A DNA stretch of 6,535 bases from an uncultured Ignavibacteriales bacterium (lineage in GTDB: Bacteria; Bacteroidota; Ignavibacteria; Ignavibacteriales; Ignavibacteriaceae), in NCBI GenBank assembly GCA_903915485.1, contig CAIWTC010000489.1, positions 1 through 6,535 on the forward strand. The letters are read 5' to 3'. Positions 1 through 6,267 of the stretch are shown piece after piece. The notes under the pieces were generated by a model, which saw only the letters and a list, made by a program, of their open reading frames with translations, ran no database searches and was not told where the DNA came from. The translations under genes and the position numbers were made by a program. Each line of letters starts with the position of its first letter. Within the stretch, counting starts at the first letter, position 1.

Positions 1-1
1 A

Positions 2-169
2 AGACAAAGCACTTTCAAAACAGATGATGGCATTCAACTTAGTATTTTTGAAGTTGCCGACGACAAACTTCGTAAAGCCATAAATGATATTGAAATAAAT
101 AATCTTACGCCTATTGAAGCACTTAATAAATTGAGCGACTTAAAAAAAGATTTGAACTCTAAAGAATAA
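2..169 (+). CDS. mutS: DNA mismatch repair protein MutS, C-terminal end (partial)
   Basis: Only the last 55 codons are present; the gene enters from the left edge in the frame starting at base 2 and stops with TAA at 167-169. The translated end includes QLSIFEVADDKLRKAIND and then the segment INNLTPIEALNKLSDLKKDL. This is the typical MutS extreme C-terminus, in which an 'LSLFE' stretch is followed by a helix with 'NNLTPLEALN-LxxLKK'. MutS is the cytoplasmic mismatch-recognition ATPase that recruits MutL. Its mismatch-binding and ATPase domains lie outside the window and cannot be judged. The next gene begins 39 bases downstream with no visible terminator, so read-through is plausible. The identification rests on this tail alone, but the pattern is distinctive. 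Confidence 0.88.
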   Translation, partial: RQSTFKTDDGIQLSIFEVADDKLRKAINDIEINNLTPIEALNKLSDLKKDLNSKE

Positions 170-208
170 AGTTATTGATATGTATTCTACTTTACGAAAT
201 ATTTCAAG

Positions 209-2119
209 ATGAAAACTTCCCTGCTAATATTTCTGCTTCTATTAAACTCACTTCTTTTTACATTCTTTACACAAAACACAAAGATAACTCCTCCGGTTAA
301 CCTTGAAAATGATTCACTGCAAAAATATCATGCTAGCCTATCATCATTTAACGCTGTAGCTGATAATAATATCAATTTGAAATGTCAGTTAAATGCTGAA
401 GAAAATATACTCGATGTAGAAGAACGGATTTCGTTTCATAAATCAGTATTTGACACATCTCACGATCTTCGATTGTCATTAGTTACAACTGGTACATGGA
501 TGAATTATCCTTACAGTGTCGAGAATAATTTGCGCAAAGATTTTACTATTGAAAAAATTATTTTCTGCAATTCTGCAGTTTATTCTAAAATGCAGTTTCT
601 CTCTGAAGATTCTGGGATTAACTTAGTAATAAACAAAGAATCCCTTCCTTCCGACTGTATTTCTGACACGATAACAATACAATTAGCCTATACAGTTAAA
701 CTGAATAAACTATTTAACGGCAATGGATTTGCTGTTTCTCATGGAATCTATATATTTTCGAATTGGTTTTTTTCTCCGCTACTTAATAATATTTCTACTC
801 GGAGTAGCATCACCTTAGATGTGAAACTGCCACAGGAATTTGATTTTGTTTCATCGTGTAACAAATCCTTGATGAACAAAACAAACTCAGGTTCAGAGTA
901 TTTAGTTAAAAGTATCAATTCAGATAACTTGGTATGGATGGCACTAAAAGGGTTCAATTCAGAATCTAGAATTATTAGTGCCGGGAATCATTCAACAGAA
1001 GTATCGGTATTTTTCCCTAATTCCTTTGCGAAATTTCTGCCGCGGTATTTTTCCACAATTGAAAAATCAGTTTCATTTCTGAACTCTGAATTGAATTTAA
1101 ATCTTACTTATCCTCTGAAAGCAATAGTATGTTCGGATACTTCAGCGCCATTTTCATCATCGGTATTCCGGAACATTTGCTTTTTTTCTCACAAGATTTT
1201 TCCACCCACCAATGACTTGAAAATTGAAAGGAATATTATTTCAGGAATAATCTCTCAATTTAAATTAAATAAAGTAGCGGAAACCTCACTGGCAGATAAA
1301 TGCATTAGTTTGGGAGCAAATGAATACTTGACAAACAAAATACTAAGTAAAGAATTTACTCGCCAGTATTCGTATTTTACACTTTTTAATAGTTACCCCG
1401 TCCGGGGGATAAGTCTATTAAATCTTCAAGGTATTCCGCTAGTATATTCATTAGCCACCTTCGATGTCCCGCTTATAACCGGAAATTTAGAACAATTTTA
1501 CAATAACTCAGCAATTTCAAACTTAACACCTGAATCTTCAGTACTTTCTTCTCCTGCCCTATTCAAAACTTCCTCTCTGGGAAGAGCAGCGCTCTACTTT
1601 CATACTTTAGATAATTTAATTGGAGAAAGGAAAACGCTCTCTCTCTTAAGCGAATTTTATTTACTCAATTACTCTACAAACACTAACACCTCATTTACGG
1701 GCCTCATTTCTAAATATTGTAGTGTGGAAAAAGCCCGCTACGCAAAAGAACTTTATGAGACTAGTGGTTATTCTGATTATGCTATTCTTGAAGCTTCTTC
1801 AGCTGATTCCTTAAACTATGACATCAAAATAGGAAATTATGGTAATCTGCATTATCCGGTGGAGTTATTTGCTTATACTTTAACTGATACTATAACAATT
1901 CAAATGAATCCCCAATTGAGCTATCAGTCAATCCATTTTAGTTCAAAATCAAAAGTTAGCGCTTTTGAGATCGATCCCAGGCGACAAAATTTGTTTGATG
2001 TTAATTTTTCGAATAATTCCTTTTCGTTAAATACAGGATATAATTATGCTTTTTACTTGTCACTAAGATGGTTTTACTGGATGCAAAGTTTATTACTTAT
2101 TTTCGGCGGATTATCATGA
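209..2119 (+). CDS. Exported, membrane-anchored M1-type pseudopeptidase (catalytic residues lost)
   Basis: No close named family is recognised, but the layout is that of an M1 (gluzincin) aminopeptidase. Residues 1-21 are a signal peptide or N-terminal anchor (MKTS, then a Leu/Phe-rich stretch). Residues about 40-240 resemble the M1 N-terminal beta domain, including a strand beginning SITLDVKLPQEFDFVSSCN. Residues about 265-410 correspond to the catalytic domain and about 445-530 to the helical part. Residues about 535-610 form a C-terminal beta domain ending in FEIDPRRQNLFDVN and NNS, as in many bacterial M1 proteins. Residues about 613-636 are a hydrophobic C-terminal anchor. Aligned without gaps to the intact M1 protein at 4555-6252, HELAH becomes S345-G-I-I-S349, the third zinc ligand Glu becomes L368, and the catalytic Tyr becomes L457. 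The GxMEN-type exopeptidase loop becomes SSSVFRN (E to V319). G369, Y373 and the H-x-L-x-N-x-I-G pattern at 465-472 are retained. The frame is open throughout, so this looks like a maintained pseudoenzyme rather than a decayed gene. The downstream membrane protein gene overlaps by ATGA. The M1 assignment is inference from motif spacing; its function is unknown. Confidence 0.72.
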   Translation: MKTSLLIFLLLLNSLLFTFFTQNTKITPPVNLENDSLQKYHASLSSFNAVADNNINLKCQLNAEENILDVEERISFHKSVFDTSHDLRLSLVTTGTWMNYPYSVENNLRKDFTIEKIIFCNSAVYSKMQFLSEDSGINLVINKESLPSDCISDTITIQLAYTVKLNKLFNGNGFAVSHGIYIFSNWFFSPLLNNISTRSSITLDVKLPQEFDFVSSCNKSLMNKTNSGSEYLVKSINSDNLVWMALKGFNSESRIISAGNHSTEVSVFFPNSFAKFLPRYFSTIEKSVSFLNSELNLNLTYPLKAIVCSDTSAPFSSSVFRNICFFSHKIFPPTNDLKIERNIISGIISQFKLNKVAETSLADKCISLGANEYLTNKILSKEFTRQYSYFTLFNSYPVRGISLLNLQGIPLVYSLATFDVPLITGNLEQFYNNSAISNLTPESSVLSSPALFKTSSLGRAALYFHTLDNLIGERKTLSLLSEFYLLNYSTNTNTSFTGLISKYCSVEKARYAKELYETSGYSDYAILEASSADSLNYDIKIGNYGNLHYPVELFAYTLTDTITIQMNPQLSYQSIHFSSKSKVSAFEIDPRRQNLFDVNFSNNSFSLNTGYNYAFYLSLRWFYWMQSLLLIFGGLS

Positions 2120-3027
2120 TAGCAGTTATCAAAAATGTTTTTACCAAAGCAACAAGGCTAACATATAAGAACATTCACTTCCTTCTGTTGTTTTGGGTTA
2201 CAAACTTTGCACTTGCCTTCGCATTATCGATGCCACTCTATTCATTATTAAGAAATGACTTAAGAAATTCAATATTAAATTCACACCTGGGCGGTGACTT
2301 TGATTTTCTTTGGTTCTCACAGTTTCTGAAACTGAATGATAAGACGGTTAGCTCATACCCGGGACTGATACTCATTGTCGTATTAATTTATAATATTATT
2401 CAAGTCTTCTTTAGCGGAGGACTTATTTCTGTGTTATCCAACTCGTCCAAGAATCATTCAGTGGATTTCTTTTATGGAGGAGTTAAATATTTTTTCAGAT
2501 ATCTCAAGATATTTCTTGTGGCTATTGCACTTTACTTCCTGGCAATAATGATTAACCTGGCATTGGAAAAAATGATATTTCTTATTGTTGATGTATACAG
2601 TTATGCAGCATTAACAATCCTATTTGACATTATTAAGAATGCGTTTTTACTATTTCTTATCAGTACGATCAACATAGTTTCAGACTACACAAAAATTGCC
2701 GTTTGCCAATCAGATTTAGGCAAAGTTTACCCGGCATTCAAAAAAGCACTACTATTTTTGAAAACCAATTTCAAGAATTCACTTGTAATCTTTCTAATCT
2801 GCGCAGTATTTGTTGCCTTAGGAGCGTTAACATATAATCTAATCGACAATGTAATTCCAAAAACGACTGCGGCACTAATAATTGTTACTTTTTTTATTCA
2901 GCAACTCTTAGTTATATTTCGATTTCTAATTAAAATATTATTTTACGCAACTGAGGTTGTTTTCTATTCTGAGTCAGATGCTCAAGTAATAGACCTGCAA
3001 TCAGTTGAAATTAACCCAGAATCTTAA
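2116..3027 (+). CDS. Polytopic inner-membrane protein of unknown function, coupled to the pseudopeptidase
   Basis: This 303-residue protein has about six hydrophobic segments, near residues 21-45, 82-106, 127-150, 163-187, 221-243 and 251-284. A polar loop lies at about 46-80 and a short acidic tail follows 285. Visible landmarks are FFSGG (98-102), FFYGGVKYFFRYLKI (118-132) and DYTKIAV (190-196), followed by a Lys-rich amphipathic stretch. This pattern recalls a widespread uncharacterised family of bacterial multi-pass proteins; I cannot name it with confidence, and no transporter or enzyme motif is visible. I chose the ATG at 2116 because it gives the common ATGA overlap with the stop of the preceding gene and follows a weak GGCGGA ribosome-binding stretch at 2105-2110. 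An upstream in-frame ATG at 2068 would add 16 residues and a 52-base overlap, which is less likely. The tight coupling suggests it is made together with the anchored M1-like protein and may be its membrane partner. That is inference. Confidence 0.75.
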   Translation: MIAVIKNVFTKATRLTYKNIHFLLLFWVTNFALAFALSMPLYSLLRNDLRNSILNSHLGGDFDFLWFSQFLKLNDKTVSSYPGLILIVVLIYNIIQVFFSGGLISVLSNSSKNHSVDFFYGGVKYFFRYLKIFLVAIALYFLAIMINLALEKMIFLIVDVYSYAALTILFDIIKNAFLLFLISTINIVSDYTKIAVCQSDLGKVYPAFKKALLFLKTNFKNSLVIFLICAVFVALGALTYNLIDNVIPKTTAALIIVTFFIQQLLVIFRFLIKILFYATEVVFYSESDAQVIDLQSVEINPES

Positions 3028-3028
3028 T

Positions 3029-3586
3029 ATGGCGATATTACCTATTTATGTATATGGTGACGAACAACTCACCAAAAAAGCAATTAAAGTTACTAAAGTT
3101 GACTCGACAATATTAAAGCTAATTTCCGATATGTTCGACACAATGGAAACCGCTGATGGTCTTGGTTTGGCCGCAAATCAAGTAGGAAGTCCTTATTCTA
3201 TTTTCGTAATAGACTTATCTCATCTCGAGGAATACGCACACTATGGGAAAATGATTTTCATTAACCCGCGAATCGAGGATCCCTCCGAAGAAGTTATTTC
3301 AATGGAAGAAGGTTGCTTAAGTTTGCCCAACTTGCGCGGTGAAGTTGTGCGCCCTAAACGGCTTACACTAGTATATCAGGATTTAAGCTTGGAAGTCCAT
3401 AAACTTGAAGTTGATGGATGGTTCTCAAGAGTTGTCCAGCACGAATACGACCACTTACTCGGGATATTTTTTGTTGACAAAGTAGAGCCTGAAAGACGCA
3501 AAGAACTTAAACCCGATTTACAGCTAATCAAAGACCGCAAAATGGATGTAGATTATTTAATCACTTCCAAGAAAAAGAAAAAATGA
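3029..3586 (+). CDS. def: Peptide deformylase
   Basis: Peptide deformylase removes the formyl group from the N-terminal Met of nascent proteins in the cytoplasm, releasing formate. All three family motifs are present. Motif 1 is GLGLAANQ (44-51). Motif 2 is EGCLSLP, with metal ligand C96. Motif 3 is QHEYDHLLG, with ligands H138 and H142 and catalytic E139. The length of 185 residues is normal. The start at 3029 gives MAILPIYVYGD, a typical deformylase N-terminus, and lies one base after the stop of the membrane protein gene. A TTG at 3005 would add eight atypical residues and overlap that gene. The C-terminus ends in a run of five lysines encoded by an A-rich stretch, which also serves as the leader of the overlapping formyltransferase gene. 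Def followed by fmt is a very common bacterial pair. No key residue is missing. Confidence 0.97.
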   Translation: MAILPIYVYGDEQLTKKAIKVTKVDSTILKLISDMFDTMETADGLGLAANQVGSPYSIFVIDLSHLEEYAHYGKMIFINPRIEDPSEEVISMEEGCLSLPNLRGEVVRPKRLTLVYQDLSLEVHKLEVDGWFSRVVQHEYDHLLGIFFVDKVEPERRKELKPDLQLIKDRKMDVDYLITSKKKKK

Positions 3587-4485
3587 AAATAATATTTTGG
3601 GGTACTCCCGAGTTCTCTATACCAAGTTTAGATAAAATCTATTCTTCCTCTCATGAGGTTTTAGCGGTTGTTACTTCTACAGATAAAGAACAGGGCCGCG
3701 GGATGAAACTTCAACAATCTGCAGTTAAAACATATGCATTGGATAGAGACATTCCTGTATTGCAACCAGATAACTTTCATTCTGCGGATTTCTTGACGGA
3801 CTTAAATAGTTTCGGCGCAGATATCTTTGTTATTGTGGCTTTCAAAATACTTCCTGAATCAATTTTCAATTTTCCTCCAAAAGGTTCGTTTAATCTGCAC
3901 GGTTCCCTTCTGCCTAAATACCGCGGTGCGGCGCCGATTCAATGGGCACTCATTAATGGCGACAAAGAAACCGGCGTTACAACATTTAAATTAGAGGCCA
4001 AAGTAGATACCGGCAATGTGTATATCAAAAAATCGATTCCAATTCTTTTGTCTGATAATTTCGGAACACTGCACGATAAGATGAGCGTACTAGGAAGCGA
4101 AGCTGTTATAGAGACTCTTGAAATTATTGAGGAAGATAACTTCACATTATCATCTCAAGATAATACTTTGGCAACAAGTGCTCCGAAAATCACTAAAGAT
4201 TTTTGTAAAATTAATTGGACAAATTCAGCTGAGTCAATCTATAATTTGATTAGAGGATTATCTCCTTTCCCCGGGGCATTTTTCCATCACAAAGACAATT
4301 TGATAAAAATTTATTCGGCAATTCCTACGAATGAACACAATTTGGCATCAGGAGCAATCAAACAATTTGGTTCTCAATTATTTATTGGGTGCGGGGGTGG
4401 AACTCTTGAGATACTTGAACTTCAAAGAGAAGGCAAAAAGAAGATGAGTATCAACGAGTTTCTTAGGGGATATTCATTTCATTAA
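3583..4485 (+). CDS. fmt: Methionyl-tRNA formyltransferase
   Basis: This enzyme transfers a formyl group from 10-formyltetrahydrofolate to initiator Met-tRNA, the reaction whose product Def later reverses on proteins. The N-terminal Rossmann-type domain (about 1-200) starts with IIFWGTPEFSIPSL and carries the tRNA-binding-type loop DKEQGRGMKLQQSAVK. It also has the hallmark LHGSLLPKYRGAAPIQWA. Catalytic residues correspond to N104, H106 and D142 (in VDTGN). The C-terminal OB-like domain (about 205-300) includes APKITKDFCKINW, the loop RGLSPFPGA, and the ending LQREGKKKMSINEFLRG. At 300 residues it is slightly shorter than the E. coli enzyme, with no obvious domain loss. The start ATG overlaps the def stop as ATGA, implying translational coupling. 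A purine-rich AAGAAAAAGAAAAA stretch lies directly upstream. Confidence 0.97.
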   Translation: MKIIFWGTPEFSIPSLDKIYSSSHEVLAVVTSTDKEQGRGMKLQQSAVKTYALDRDIPVLQPDNFHSADFLTDLNSFGADIFVIVAFKILPESIFNFPPKGSFNLHGSLLPKYRGAAPIQWALINGDKETGVTTFKLEAKVDTGNVYIKKSIPILLSDNFGTLHDKMSVLGSEAVIETLEIIEEDNFTLSSQDNTLATSAPKITKDFCKINWTNSAESIYNLIRGLSPFPGAFFHHKDNLIKIYSAIPTNEHNLASGAIKQFGSQLFIGCGGGTLEILELQREGKKKMSINEFLRGYSFH

Positions 4486-4569
4486 TTATTCTTAAGAATT
4501 CAACAATTACCTTTTTTTTATTTATTTTGACATATTACATTTAATACATTTAGTGTGTACTTAATTTTG
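4486..4569 (+). promoter_or_regulatory. AT-rich intergenic gap with a possible promoter
   Basis: This is the only real gap inside the window. It holds a 12-base palindrome (ATTCTTAAGAAT, 4488-4499), a run of eight T (4512-4519) and a perfect TTGACA (4527-4532). Two copies of TACATTTA follow at 4536-4543 and 4545-4552. TTGACA with an 18-base spacer gives TAGTGT (4551-4556), a poor -10. Read as a Bacteroidota-type promoter, TTTG (4526-4529) pairs with the TAnnTTTG-like TACATTTA at 4545, but the spacing is shorter than usual. Either reading would put transcription start close to or inside the longest predicted coding start at 4555. This is a weak call in AT-rich DNA. Confidence 0.3.
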
Positions 4570-6252
4570 AAGGAAAATGTCATAAAATATTTCAGTTATC
4601 TGTTTATACTAATCAGTTTTAGTATATCTCTAATTTGCACAAAAATATTGTTACCTCAAGAAATTGCAGTTTCAGGGAAAATAAAAAGGTCGGAAGATGG
4701 CGCCTATATCTCAAGGGAACAAAATAATCAAGATGTGCTACATTATGAAATTCACATCGAACTTTTCCCTGCTACTACATCTATTTCTGCCTCTGTAAAT
4801 ATAAAAATGAAATATATTGATTCGGCATCATCCAGAGTTTTTCTAAATTTGTATCAGAACTTAACTATTGACTCTATTTCATGCAACTCCATATCGCTTA
4901 ATACTTATAAACTTTATAACCGAAGTCTTGCAGTAGAGTTGAATAAATACTTTTCCCCAAATGATACATTTAATTTGTCTATTAACTACCATGGCTCTCC
5001 ACTGAATCTAGGTTATTCATCATTTAAGTTTGGAGAAATTAATGGTAATTCACTCATAGCCACTTTGAGTGAGCCCGAGTTCGCCTCGACATGGTTAGTG
5101 TGCAATGATAAACCTAACGATAAGGCATTAGTTGATATGTATATAAGTAATGATAAAGAGAAAACTTCTCTCTCCAACGGTAAACTGATTGAAACGATTT
5201 CAACTGGGAACAGAAAAACTTTTCATTGGCAGACAAAGTACCCTATATCCACATATTTAATTTGTCTTTATTCTTCACAATATGAACAAATCGACGAACA
5301 GTGGGCCTCCCCCGAAAAAGATACATTACAACTAACTTATTATGCAATTCCAAGACATATAGATAAAGCCAAAGTTGATTTCAAAAACCACAAAAGGATG
5401 CTTCAGTTTTTTTCATCGGTTTATGGCACTTATCCATTCATAATGGAGAAATATGGTGTTGCGGAATTCTTATGGCAAAGCGGTGCAATGGAAAACCAAA
5501 CAATCACAGGTATAGGCACTAACTTTATTCAAGGCAGGGGGAATGTTGAAGATGTATTGGCACATGAATTAGCTCATCACTGGTGGGGTAATTCTGTTGG
5601 TCCTGAGACCTGGAAAGATATCTGGCTGAATGAAGGGTTCGCCACTTATTCGGAATTTTTATACGCTAATTTTGTCGATTCAACTTTATCCGTAGGCGAC
5701 CGTCTAAACACCTACAAGTCATTCATGTTTGATGACCCTGTTTATGACCCGAAGAATGATATGTTCTCCCCTACTGTTTATTTTAAGGGTGCGTGGATAA
5801 TTCACATGCTGAGAAACGAGATTGGTGACTCTCTATTTTTCTCCGTAATTCATAATTATTATGATAAGTATAAGTACAGCAATGCTTCAACTAAAGATTT
5901 TATTAATATTGCCGAGACCGTCAGTGGAAAATCGCTAACTCAATATTTTGACCAATGGTTGTTTAGTGGTTCAGGCAAAATTATATTAGATTACAAATGG
6001 AAATATGTTGATTCGGACAGTAAAAAACAATTATGCCTATCTCTAAAACAGGTACAGCAAGGCTACCCATGTTATAAATTTAATATTGATGTCTTTATTA
6101 CAAATCCAACTAATGGTCTTGTAGAAAAAAGAATAATTGATGTATCCAAGACCAATCAAACTATAGATTTGGACATCGATTATAAGCCTTCAAAAATTGA
6201 ATTAGATACTCAGCATAAACTATTGATTGAATTGCAAGAAAGCATTAATTAA
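4555..6252 (+). CDS. Exported M1-family zinc aminopeptidase (apparently active)
   Basis: M1 aminopeptidases cleave single residues from peptide N-termini using one zinc ion. The 565-residue reading has an N-terminal signal or anchor (YFSYLFILISFSISLIC, about 12-28). An M1 N-terminal beta domain follows (about 55-250), with VHYEIH-like HYEIHIELFP, WLVCNDKPNDKALVDM and a YPISTYLICLY strand. The catalytic domain has G310-A-M-E-N314 (the substrate amino-terminus loop), H337-E-L-A-H341, and the third zinc ligand E360 in WLNEGFATY exactly 19 residues after H341. The catalytic Tyr is Y409 in VYFKGAW. The C-terminal region (about 470-565) looks like a beta domain, and no C-terminal anchor is seen. 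No lipoprotein Cys is convincing, so periplasmic or membrane-tethered location is inferred. The start is uncertain: GTG 4555 and TTG 4567 lack an upstream Shine-Dalgarno. AAGGA at 4570-4574 is well placed only for the ATA at 4582, which would give a compact signal peptide, MKYFSYLF. The family call is firm; the substrate is unknown. Confidence 0.93.
   Translation: MYLILKENVIKYFSYLFILISFSISLICTKILLPQEIAVSGKIKRSEDGAYISREQNNQDVLHYEIHIELFPATTSISASVNIKMKYIDSASSRVFLNLYQNLTIDSISCNSISLNTYKLYNRSLAVELNKYFSPNDTFNLSINYHGSPLNLGYSSFKFGEINGNSLIATLSEPEFASTWLVCNDKPNDKALVDMYISNDKEKTSLSNGKLIETISTGNRKTFHWQTKYPISTYLICLYSSQYEQIDEQWASPEKDTLQLTYYAIPRHIDKAKVDFKNHKRMLQFFSSVYGTYPFIMEKYGVAEFLWQSGAMENQTITGIGTNFIQGRGNVEDVLAHELAHHWWGNSVGPETWKDIWLNEGFATYSEFLYANFVDSTLSVGDRLNTYKSFMFDDPVYDPKNDMFSPTVYFKGAWIIHMLRNEIGDSLFFSVIHNYYDKYKYSNASTKDFINIAETVSGKSLTQYFDQWLFSGSGKIILDYKWKYVDSDSKKQLCLSLKQVQQGYPCYKFNIDVFITNPTNGLVEKRIIDVSKTNQTIDLDIDYKPSKIELDTQHKLLIELQESIN
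4570..4585 (+). promoter_or_regulatory. Shine-Dalgarno and two-codon ATG-TCA-TAA before an ATA codon
   Basis: AAGGA (4570-4574) is the only good ribosome-binding sequence near the start of the M1 aminopeptidase. The nearest ATG (4577-4579) is out of frame and is followed by TCA and the stop TAA (4583-4585). That stop overlaps the in-frame ATA at 4582-4584, seven bases after the AAGGA. Initiation at ATA, or re-initiation after the mini-ORF, would yield an ideal short signal peptide. Direct initiation at GTG 4555 or TTG 4567 remains possible. Confidence 0.35.
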
Positions 6253-6267
6253 GGAACTATGATTTGA
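6251..6267 (+). promoter_or_regulatory. Ribosome-binding site that sets a TTG start for the lpxH-like gene
   Basis: AAGGA (6251-6255) begins inside the stop codon of the preceding gene. The first ATG (6259-6261) reads ATG-ATT-TGA and stops at once. The TGA (6265-6267) overlaps TTG at 6264-6266, the only usable in-frame start, eight bases after the AAGGA. The frame is closed upstream by TAA at 6246-6248. Confidence 0.6.

Noticed and set aside
175..203. TTGATA, 17 bases, AATATT as a promoter before the M1-like gene
   Set aside because: It has the right spacing but a poor -10. It would put transcription start at the ATG itself, and such matches are common by chance in AT-rich DNA.
748..957. Minus-strand 69-codon open frame
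   Set aside because: It lies wholly inside the M1-like gene, has no ribosome-binding context or recognisable motif, and is a shadow of the + strand reading.
1396..1408. CCCC-GTCC-GGGG hairpin, a local GC spike
   Set aside because: It is only a four-pair stem inside an open coding frame, with no T run and no repeat copy elsewhere in the window.
209..2119. Interpreting the M1-like gene as a decaying pseudogene
   Set aside because: There is no stop or frameshift in 636 codons. Signal peptide, domain order, terminal anchor and coupled overlap with the next gene are all intact; only the catalytic residues are missing.
3005..3028. TTG start giving an 8-residue longer deformylase
   Set aside because: The extension is atypical and overlaps the preceding gene; MAILPIY at 3029 is the usual deformylase beginning.
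3939..4145. Minus-strand 68-codon open frame
   Set aside because: It lies antisense to the highly conserved fmt coding sequence and is low-complexity, Ser/Leu-rich; a shadow frame.
4488..4520. Palindrome ATTCTTAAGAAT followed by a T run as a terminator for fmt
   Set aside because: The palindrome can form at most a four-pair AT-rich stem with a TTAA loop, and the T run starts 12 bases later. This is not a convincing intrinsic terminator.
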